Positions 57,605 to 64,000 of a stretch of 64,000 nucleotides of DNA are shown in pieces. The DNA comes from Arthrobacter sp. 9AX (GTDB taxonomy: Bacteria > Actinomycetota > Actinomycetes > Actinomycetales > Micrococcaceae): the NCBI RefSeq assembly GCF_902506095.1, contig NZ_LR733293.1, positions 3,718,264 to 3,782,263 of the forward strand, given 5' to 3'. Position numbers and translations under genes: made by a program. The notes beneath the pieces were generated by a model. The model did not search any database and was not told the DNA's origin. It saw only the letters and a program-made list of their open reading frames with translations. Position 1 is the first letter of the stretch. Every line of letters starts with the position of its first letter.

Positions 57605-58552
57605 ATGATGTCAACCAGCGCTTTGGCAAGCCGCGCCCGGACCATCGGGCGCGGCTTTGCCGTCACCGCCGGAGCGGGCGCAACGGCGGGACTGGCTGCC
57701 TTCGGGTACGGCCTGTGGGAGAAAAACCAGTTTGTCCTCCGCGAAGAAACGCTGGCCATCCTGCCCCCGGGCCAGGAGCCGTTCCGCGTCCTGCACCTGA
57801 GTGACATCCACTTTGTCCCAGGGCAGCAAAAGAAGGCTGCCTGGCTGGAATCGCTGGCCGGCCTGGAGCCGGACCTGGTGGTCAATACCGGTGACAACCT
57901 CAGCCATGCCAAGGCCGTGGACCCGCTCCTGAAAGCACTCCGCCCCCTCCTGGAGTTCCCCGGCGTCTTTGTGCCGGGCTCCAACGACTACTTCGCGCCC
58001 AGCCTGAAGAACCCGGCATCATATTTCCTGGGTCCGTCCAAGGTGAAGCCAAAACCGGTCCAGCTGGACTGGCCGCGGCTGCGCTCGGGCTTTGGCATGG
58101 GTGGCTGGATTGACCTGACCAACCGGCACCAGTCGGTGGTCCTGAAGGGCATCCGCTTCGACTTTTCCGGCGTTGACGATCCCCACCTGAACCGGGAACG
58201 GTACGCCGGCTGGCCCCGGGGAACCGTGAGGCAGGACTCCACTCCGCACCTCCGGGTGGCCGTGATCCACGCCCCCTACCAGCGTGTGCTGGACCACTTC
58301 ACTGAGGACGGCGCCGACCTGCTGCTCGCCGGGCACACCCACGGCGGCCAGTTGTGCATCCCCGGCTATGGCGCCCTGGTGTCCAACTGCGACCTCCCCA
58401 CCTGGCGGGCCAAGGGCCTCAACGACTGGCAGAACAATGGAAGTACGACGCCGGTCAATGTTTCGGGCGGTATCGGCACCTCGCGCTTCGCCCCGGTCCG
58501 CATCGCCTGCCGGCCCGAGGCCGTCCTGCTCACCCTCACCTCGCCCAACTGA
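57605..58552 (+). CDS. Metallophosphoesterase (calcineurin-like)
   Basis: A 315-residue protein with an N-terminal signal/anchor segment. Metal-binding motifs: HLSDIHFVPG (D-x-H), VVNTGDNLS (GD), VPGSNDYFAP (GNxxD variant with SND), VAVIHAPYQ and LLAGHTHGGQL (GHxH). It belongs to the YkuE-like group, which acts outside the membrane on phospholipid-type substrates. It starts 6 bp after the penicillin-binding protein and is probably co-transcribed. Confidence 0.88.
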   Translation: MMSTSALASRARTIGRGFAVTAGAGATAGLAAFGYGLWEKNQFVLREETLAILPPGQEPFRVLHLSDIHFVPGQQKKAAWLESLAGLEPDLVVNTGDNLSHAKAVDPLLKALRPLLEFPGVFVPGSNDYFAPSLKNPASYFLGPSKVKPKPVQLDWPRLRSGFGMGGWIDLTNRHQSVVLKGIRFDFSGVDDPHLNRERYAGWPRGTVRQDSTPHLRVAVIHAPYQRVLDHFTEDGADLLLAGHTHGGQLCIPGYGALVSNCDLPTWRAKGLNDWQNNGSTTPVNVSGGIGTSRFAPVRIACRPEAVLLTLTSPN

Positions 58553-58564
58553 GTCCGAGCAGAA

Positions 58565-58580
58565 TGCATTACGCAATGCA
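58565..58580. promoter_or_regulatory. TGCATT-ACGC-AATGCA palindrome upstream of the ABC exporter
   Basis: Perfect 6-bp arms with a 4-bp centre, 112 bp before the exporter start in an otherwise featureless 139-bp gap. Likely operator of the exporter operon; the cognate regulator is not in view. Confidence 0.4.
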
Positions 58581-58691
58581 ATAAATTGGCAAGCCCGCTG
58601 AAGGGTCCCGATCCCTGTGAATCGCCTCACGCCATGGCATAGGGTAGTTGCTACGGGAAACTACATTCGTTTTAGAGCTTGAGAAGCGGGC

Positions 58692-60500
58692 ATGGCCAAG
58701 CAAACTTCATTTTTTCGATCCATCAGTCGCCTCTACCCTCATGTCCGGCCCATCATTCCCCGGCTTCTGTTGGGACTCCTCTGCGCGTTGATGGCCAGCG
58801 TTGTTGCCCTGGCCATCCCCCAGGTCCTCCGGGTGCTGGTCAACGAATCGCTCGAGGCGGGCGGGGCAACCGAAGCGGTTTGGATTTCCGCCGGCGTCAT
58901 CCTGGTACTGGGCATAGCCGAGGCAGGACTGGTGGCCCTGCGCCGGCAGTTCGTGATCAACCCCGCCACCTCCGTGGAAACCGCCATGCGGGTTTCGCTG
59001 TATGACCATCTCCAGGACCTTACCGTCTCCTTCCACGACCGCTGGGGCTCCGGCCAGCTCCTGTCCCGCGCCATGACGGACCTGAACTTCCTGCGCCGGT
59101 GGATGGCCTTCGGCGCCATCATGCTGGTGGTCACCACCCTCACCGTGATTATCGGCATCACGGTCATGTTTGTGATGAGCTGGCAGCTGGCCCTGATCTT
59201 TCTGGCCGCAGCCGCGCCCATCATGGCCTACAGCTTCCGCTTCCGGACCCGTTTCAGCAGGGTGGCGCGCCGCAGCCAGGACCAGGCCGGCGACCTCGCC
59301 ACCACTGTAGAGGAATCAGTCCACGGCATCCGTGTGCTGAAGGCCTTCGGACGCAGCCGGGAGGCGCTGGAAAACTTCAACGAACAGGCTGAGGAACTCC
59401 GCCAGACGGAGATTGAAAAGGCGCGCCACCAGGCAACCTTCACCATGGTGGTCACCCTGCTCCCCGAACTCGCCCTCGGCGCCGGACTGGTGGTGGGAGT
59501 CATGCTGTGCGCCAGCGGCCAGCTGAGCATTGGTTCGCTGGTGGCCTTCTTCGCCACGGCCGCCGTGATGGCCTCGCCCGTGGAATTTTCCGGCATGCTG
59601 CTCGCCATGGCACTGACTGCCAAGACCGCCGTCGACCGCCACTTCGAGGTGATGGACACTCCCAACACCATCAGCAGCCCTCCGGAACCCCAACGGCCGC
59701 ACCAACTGGCCGGCGCACTCCGCTTCAACAACGCCACCTTCGCCTTCGAGGATGCACCGGACAAGCCCATCCTCAAGGAGATCACCCTCGACGTCCGGCC
59801 CGGCGAAACCATGGCGCTGGTGGGAATCACCGGTAGCGGCAAGAGCGCGCTGATCCAACTGGTCCCGCGCCTGTTCGACGTCACCGGCGGGTCCATCACC
59901 ATCGACGGCGTGGACCTGCGGGACTTCGAGGTGGCGGAACTCCGCCGGATCGTCGCCGTGGCCTTCGAGGACACCACCCTGTTCTCCAACTCCGTCCGGG
60001 ACAACGTCCTGCTCGGTGCCCCCGTGCGCTCTGAAGCTGTCCTCGACGAAGCCCTGGACGTGGCCCAGGCGCACTTCGCCTACTCCCTGCCGGAGGGCGT
60101 GGACACGCTGATCGGCGAGGAAGGCCTCAGCCTTTCCGGCGGGCAGCGGCAGCGGATTGCCCTGGCCCGCGCCATCGCCGCGCGGCCCCGCGTGCTGGTC
60201 CTGGACGATCCCCTGTCCGCCCTGGACGTCCACACCGAGGAGCTGGTGGAAACGCGGCTCCGGGCCGTGCTGAAGGACACCACCACGCTGATCGTTGCGC
60301 ACCGCCCCTCCACCGTGGCGCTGGCGGACCGGGTGGCGCTGCTCGAGGACGGCCGCATCACCGCAGTTGGCACCCACACCGAACTGCTGGCAGGCAACCA
60401 CCACTACCGGTACGTGATCGCCAGCCTGGACCCGGAACCCCGCGACCTGGACTCCGAACTGTCCGCCCTTGAGGACCAGGCAGAGGAAGTGACCCGATGA
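58692..60500 (+). CDS. ABC exporter half-transporter 1 (degenerate Walker B)
   Basis: A 602-residue type IV ABC exporter: six TM helices (1-310), then a nucleotide-binding domain with Walker [13 protein letters not shown], signature [14 protein letters not shown] and Walker [13 protein letters not shown]. The usual catalytic Glu is Asp (LDD), so its own site is probably inactive. It pairs with the next gene, which it overlaps by ATGA. Multidrug or lipid export is the usual role. Confidence 0.9.
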   Translation: MAKQTSFFRSISRLYPHVRPIIPRLLLGLLCALMASVVALAIPQVLRVLVNESLEAGGATEAVWISAGVILVLGIAEAGLVALRRQFVINPATSVETAMRVSLYDHLQDLTVSFHDRWGSGQLLSRAMTDLNFLRRWMAFGAIMLVVTTLTVIIGITVMFVMSWQLALIFLAAAAPIMAYSFRFRTRFSRVARRSQDQAGDLATTVEESVHGIRVLKAFGRSREALENFNEQAEELRQTEIEKARHQATFTMVVTLLPELALGAGLVVGVMLCASGQLSIGSLVAFFATAAVMASPVEFSGMLLAMALTAKTAVDRHFEVMDTPNTISSPPEPQRPHQLAGALRFNNATFAFEDAPDKPILKEITLDVRPGETMALVGITGSGKSALIQLVPRLFDVTGGSITIDGVDLRDFEVAELRRIVAVAFEDTTLFSNSVRDNVLLGAPVRSEAVLDEALDVAQAHFAYSLPEGVDTLIGEEGLSLSGGQRQRIALARAIAARPRVLVLDDPLSALDVHTEELVETRLRAVLKDTTTLIVAHRPSTVALADRVALLEDGRITAVGTHTELLAGNHHYRYVIASLDPEPRDLDSELSALEDQAEEVTR

Positions 60501-62323
60501 GCACCACCACCTTTGGCACGGCCAACGAGGACAACGCCCACCTCAGCAAAAGCGACAGCAGGGCGGTACGACGACGGTCGCTGGCTTTGTTGCGCAGCCT
60601 GATCCGGCCGGTGCGGCTGCGGTTCTGGTTGACGATTGCCACGGTGGTCCTTTCGCAGGCGGCCCGCGTGGCCGGCCCGGCCCTGATCGCCTTCGGCATC
60701 GACCACGCACTGCCCGCCCTGCAGGCCGGAGACAACCTCCCCCTGGTGTTCACCGGCGTCGCCTATCTTCTTGCTGCCATTGCGACGGCGGGACTCACCG
60801 CCCTGTATGTGACCTCCACGGCGAAACTCAGCCAGGCCATGCTCCTGGACCTGCGCCTGCGGGTATTCCGCCACACGCAGCGGCTGAGCCTGGAGTTCCA
60901 CGAGAGATACACCTCCGGCCGGATCATTGCCCGGCAGACCTCGGACCTGGAGGCCCTTCGCGAACTCCTGGATTCCGGCGTCAGCTCGCTCGCCTCCGGC
61001 ATGCTGTTCATGATCTTCACCGCGGTAACGGTGTTCGCGCTCGACTGGCGCAGCGGCCTGCTGGTGCTGGCAGCCGGTGTCCCCATGTTCTTCCTGGCCC
61101 GCTGGTACCAGAAGCATTCCCAGATCGCGTTCCGCGAATCCCGGGTGGTGTCCGCCCGTTTGATTGTGCACTTCGTGGAGACGATGACCGGCATCCGCGC
61201 AGTGAAGGCTTTCCGCAAGGAGCAGGAGAACGCTGACCGCTACGGAAAGCTCGCCGAGGACTACCGGCTGGTGACCGTCCGGTCCATCAACCTCAACGGC
61301 ATCTTCCAGCCGGGGCTGGTGCTGATCGGGAACGTGTGCGTGGCCGTGGTGCTGCTCCTTGGCGGTTTCCGCGTCCTCACCGGCGACCTGGCGGTGGGTG
61401 TCCTGCTGGCGCTCATCCTCTCCACCAAGCGGTTCTTCCAGCCGGTGGACCAGATGGCCATGTTCTACAACTCCTTCCAAAGCGCGCAGGCGGCGCTGGA
61501 GAAGGTGTCCGGACTCCTCGAGGAAGTTCCCACCGTCCGCCCGCCCAGGAATCCCGTGGCCCTTCCCCGCGCCAAGGGAGCGGTCGATTTCAAGGATGTG
61601 GAATTCCGGTACGGGGACGGTCCGCTCATCGTTCCCCGGCTGAACCTGCGGATCCCGGCAGGCCAGACGGTAGCGCTGGTAGGCCAGACGGGCGCGGGGA
61701 AGTCCACCCTGGCCAAACTGATCGCCCGCTTCTACGACGTCTCTTCCGGTTCCCTGACCCTGGACGGCGTGGACCTGCGCAACCTCAGCACCACGGACCT
61801 GAGGCGGAACATCGTAATGGTCACCCAGGAGGCCTTCCTGTTCAGCGGTTCCGTTGCCGACAACATCGCCCTGGGCCGGCCGGAGGCATCCCGGGCCGAA
61901 ATCGAGGAAGCCGCGAAGGCGGTGGGCGCACACGACTTCATCCTGGAATTGCCCGAGGGCTATGACACCGATGTGAACAAACGCGGCGGCCGGGTCTCGT
62001 CCGGGCAGCGGCAGCTCATCAGCTTCGCCAGGGCATTCCTGGCCCGGCCGGCCGTGCTGATCCTTGACGAGGCCACCTCGTCGCTGGACATCCCCTCCGA
62101 GCGGCTGGTGCAGACCGGCCTGGCCCGGCTGCTGGCGGACACGGACGCCGCCAGCAGGACGGCTCTGATCATTGCGCACCGCCTGTCCACGGTGGAAACC
62201 GCGGACCGGGTCCTGGTGGTGCAGGACGGCCGGATCGTCGAGGACGGCTCTCCCGCGGGGCTGATCGGCGGCGGCGGACGCTTCGCCGACCTTCACGGCG
62301 CGTGGAAGGACTCGCTGGTCTGA
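60497..62323 (+). CDS. ABC exporter half-transporter 2 (canonical Walker B, altered signature)
   Basis: 608 residues: six TM helices, Walker [16 protein letters not shown], signature [15 protein letters not shown] (S for the first G of LSGGQ) and Walker [13 protein letters not shown] with the catalytic Glu. The degenerate features are complementary to those of the partner, as in asymmetric heterodimers such as TM287/288 and BmrCD. Confidence 0.9.
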   Translation: MSTTTFGTANEDNAHLSKSDSRAVRRRSLALLRSLIRPVRLRFWLTIATVVLSQAARVAGPALIAFGIDHALPALQAGDNLPLVFTGVAYLLAAIATAGLTALYVTSTAKLSQAMLLDLRLRVFRHTQRLSLEFHERYTSGRIIARQTSDLEALRELLDSGVSSLASGMLFMIFTAVTVFALDWRSGLLVLAAGVPMFFLARWYQKHSQIAFRESRVVSARLIVHFVETMTGIRAVKAFRKEQENADRYGKLAEDYRLVTVRSINLNGIFQPGLVLIGNVCVAVVLLLGGFRVLTGDLAVGVLLALILSTKRFFQPVDQMAMFYNSFQSAQAALEKVSGLLEEVPTVRPPRNPVALPRAKGAVDFKDVEFRYGDGPLIVPRLNLRIPAGQTVALVGQTGAGKSTLAKLIARFYDVSSGSLTLDGVDLRNLSTTDLRRNIVMVTQEAFLFSGSVADNIALGRPEASRAEIEEAAKAVGAHDFILELPEGYDTDVNKRGGRVSSGQRQLISFARAFLARPAVLILDEATSSLDIPSERLVQTGLARLLADTDAASRTALIIAHRLSTVETADRVLVVQDGRIVEDGSPAGLIGGGGRFADLHGAWKDSLV

Positions 62324-62407
62324 CTGCAGGAGACCGCCGGCCGCCTCCTCGATTTCGCATCGGGGACCCGCATCGGCTATCCTTGTAAAGTTGCTTTTGC
62401 AGCGGAT

Positions 62408-62484
<77 letters not shown>

Positions 62485-62490
62485 CGACAA

Positions 62491-62521
62491 AAGAGGGTCT
62501 CCTAACGGAGGCCCTCTTTTT
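62491..62521 (+). terminator. Terminator after tRNA-Pro
   Basis: AGAGGG-T-CTCC pairs with GGAG-G-CCCTCT around TAAC, followed by a T run. Confidence 0.88.
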
Positions 62522-62568
62522 TGCGTGCCCGAACTGTTACCTGCCGGACAGCCGAAGTTTCCGGCAAA

Positions 62569-62606
62569 GGGGAAGGCTCCGGAGCAGATGCTCCGGAGCC
62601 TTCCCC
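62569..62606 (-). terminator. 17-bp perfect hairpin downstream of the pro-peptide gene
   Basis: GGGGAAGGCTCCGGAGC and GCTCCGGAGCCTTCCCC around a 4-nt loop, 24 nt beyond the pro-peptide stop on the minus strand. It insulates the small gene from the convergent tRNA transcript. Confidence 0.7.
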
Positions 62607-62629
62607 GCCCCCTTTTGTTGAGGAAGCTG

Positions 62630-62878
62630 TTACATCGGATCAGGCCAGTTGCCGGTGTAGGTGGTGACTGTGCCCTCGCCGCTCGTGTCCGTGGCGGGCT
62701 TCTCCTTAGCGGGCTTCTCCTTGACCGGCTTTGACATCGGATCGGGCCAGTTGCCTGTGCGGGCTTCCGCGACGTTCCCGGTGTCAACAACCGAACCCAC
62801 TGACAGAACGGCCGGAGCCGCAGCAGAGAAAGCCAGGGCTCCGGCCAGAACGGCAGCAGCTGCAATCTTCTTCAACAT
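62630..62878 (-). CDS. Secreted pro-peptide with two TGNWPDPM copies (candidate peptide pheromone)
   Basis: 82 residues. A Sec signal (MLKKIAAAAVLAGALAFSAAAPA) and a short spacer are followed by TGNWPDPM (41-48), a Lys/Pro linker with KEKPAKEKPA, and TGNWPDPM again as the last eight residues (75-82). The two DNA copies differ at two of 24 bases. GAGGA precedes the ATG, and a TTGACA promoter lies upstream. A repeated short peptide at the C terminus of an exported pro-protein, divergent from an HTH-TPR regulator, is the layout of RRNPP pheromone systems in Firmicutes. That function is inferred; the alternative is a small cell-wall or antimicrobial peptide. Confidence 0.78.
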   Translation of the reverse strand: MLKKIAAAAVLAGALAFSAAAPAVLSVGSVVDTGNVAEARTGNWPDPMSKPVKEKPAKEKPATDTSGEGTVTTYTGNWPDPM

Positions 62879-62937
62879 ATGTGTTCCTCAATACGAGTCG
62901 GATTCGTTACAAAGCCAGCACTGTCCTTGTTGACATA

Positions 62938-62977
62938 CATTGTAAAATGTTTTCCACAGAGGCTGTCAAGCCTCTGA
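62938..62977 (-). promoter_or_regulatory. Pro-peptide promoter with palindromes over -35 and -10
   Basis: On the minus strand TTGACA (62,965-62,970) and TACAAT (62,940-62,945) are 19 bp apart. The -35 is the centre of the perfect palindrome CAGAGGCT-TGAC-AGCCTCTG (62,958-62,977). The -10 lies in ACATT-TTAC-AATGT (62,938-62,951). Both are symmetrical and 20 bp centre to centre. They are likely operators for the adjacent HTH regulator. Confidence 0.6.
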
Positions 62978-63010
62978 TGCAAAGAGTGTCCGGAAAAGGA
63001 GGAAATCCCG

Positions 63011-64000
63011 TGGGCAACGGATTCGGGGAGAAGCTCCGGGCGGAGCGGCTTGAACGCGGTCTGACACAGGCTGAGCTGGGCAAGGATCTTTACTCCCCCA
63101 GTTACATCTCCCTGCTTGAAACCGGCCGACGGGAACCCACCGCGGAGGTGATCGACGAGCTGGCGAAGAGGCTTGAGCTTGCCCCCAAGGCCCTTGAGGC
63201 CTGGAGCCAGCCCATCACTGTCAGCGACGCCGAGTACGTCCTGGCGGGCCTGTACGCGCGCCAGGCGTGGGACCTGCGGGACTATCCGCTGGCCGCAAGC
63301 CATGCAGCTACCGCCGCACAGATCGCCCTTGACGGCAAGAACACCAGTGCCTGGTGGAACATGTCCTATATGCAGGCCGAATGCCTGATGAAGCACGGCG
63401 ACCTGCAGGAGTGCCGGGAGATCATCCAGCGCCTGCTGGAGCACCCCATGGCCACCGAGTCGGTGGGCCTGGGCGTCCGGGCCCGGCAGATGCTGGCAAC
63501 TGTATGCCAGCGGCAGGGCCAGCTGTCAATGGCTGTCAATTACGCCCAGGAGGCCATGGAGCTTTCGCGGCAGCTGCCCAGGAGCTCCACCATCATCGTG
63601 GGTGCCCTGCGGGTCCTGATTGGCGCCCTTGCGGAGAGTGGCCGGCTGGACGAAGCGTGGACATCCTGCCAGGACCTTCTCGCCCAGGTGGACGAGCACG
63701 CGATGTCCCAGCTGGCCGGCGAGGTCGCCTGGGTGGTGGGCAACGTGGCCTTCATGCGGCACGACTACTCCGAAGGGGTCAAGCACCACGAACGTGCCGC
63801 GAAGCTTCTGTCCCCTGCCAACGACATTGAGCTCTGGGCGCGGTTCAACAAGGCATCCGCCGCGGTGCGCCTGTCCTCCGGCATCGTCGAGCCGGAGACC
63901 CTGTCCTCCATCGAACGGGCAGAGCTCGCCTTCTCCATCGTGGGCGGAACCAAGAGCGACGAACTGGAGGTCGCCTTCATCCGTGCCCGGTGGCTGTACC
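63011..64000 (+). CDS. XRE-HTH / TPR-repeat regulator (RRNPP-like), C terminus outside window
   Basis: At least 330 residues. The N-terminal XRE helix-turn-helix spans about residues 4-58 (FGEKLRAERLERGLTQAELG, SPSYISLLETGRREPTAEVI). After it come tandem helical TPR-like pairs (YVLAGLYARQAWDLRDYPLAASHAA, WWNMSYMQAECLMKHGDLQE, GQLSMAVNYAQEAMELSRQL, WVVGNVAFMRHDYSEGVKHHERA). This is the domain plan of Rgg/PlcR/PrgX-type receptors that bind short peptides in the TPR groove. GTG 63,011 has AAGGAGG 7 nt upstream. The gene runs off the right edge in frame. Confidence 0.85.

Overview
The window is high-GC Actinobacteria DNA, most like Arthrobacter/Pseudarthrobacter (Micrococcales). The reasons are gene content (TopA with a basic C-terminal tail, a Crp regulator, MarP-type protease, DUF4244/Tad locus, sugar ABC transporters without their own ATPase), GTG/TTG starts and strong third-position GC. 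This assignment is inferred from gene content, not from a search.

Layout. 1-15.9 kb is chromosomal: acuC (cut by the window edge), trkH-trkA potassium uptake, proC, ppx, an SseB-domain protein, topA, a large methyltransferase, two tandem lipoproteins, trhO, a GNAT protein and a DUF1998 helicase. 15.9-30.4 kb is a Tad/Flp-type pilus locus on the minus strand (cpaE-tadA-tadB-tadC-pilin-tadE-tadG). It is interrupted by a 9.2-kb integrated element (about 16,827-26,054). The element carries a large serine integrase, a primase/helicase replication protein, origin-like repeats, a single HK97-type major capsid protein and one membrane-protein cargo gene. It resembles the mycobacterial phiRv1 class of phage-derived elements. 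It sits inside the DUF4244 (Flp-pilin-like) gene. Joining the two chromosomal flanks at a shared CTGG restores one 115-codon frame with a prepilin cleavage motif, and joining the two element ends gives a long symmetrical attP-like dyad.

30.5-38 kb: a stand-alone family A DNA polymerase, a YegP-like protein, a CoA-type Nudix hydrolase, nth, a multi-pass membrane protein and acetyl-CoA synthetase. 38-50.5 kb: two carbohydrate modules. The first has a Tat-type lipoprotein binding protein, two permeases and a DeoR regulator. The second has a LacI regulator, a Gfo/Idh/MocA oxidoreductase, two permeases, a binding protein and a GH36 alpha-galactosidase, so alpha-galactosides are the probable substrates. 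Both have recognisable promoter/operator palindromes.

50.6-62.5 kb: aroQ, a MarP-like protease, crp, a small membrane protein, a Nudix hydrolase, a RidA-like protein, a small DUF4177-like protein, a class A penicillin-binding protein, a metallophosphoesterase, a heterodimeric ABC exporter and tRNA-Pro(CGG). 62.6-64 kb: a small secreted pro-peptide carrying the octapeptide TGNWPDPM twice, once at its extreme C terminus. It is divergent from an XRE-HTH/TPR regulator (cut by the window end). Two palindromes lie over the -35 and -10 of the pro-peptide promoter. This looks like a peptide-pheromone (RRNPP-like) signalling pair in an actinobacterium.

The two most interesting items are the integrated element that splits the pilin gene and the candidate peptide-signalling pair.
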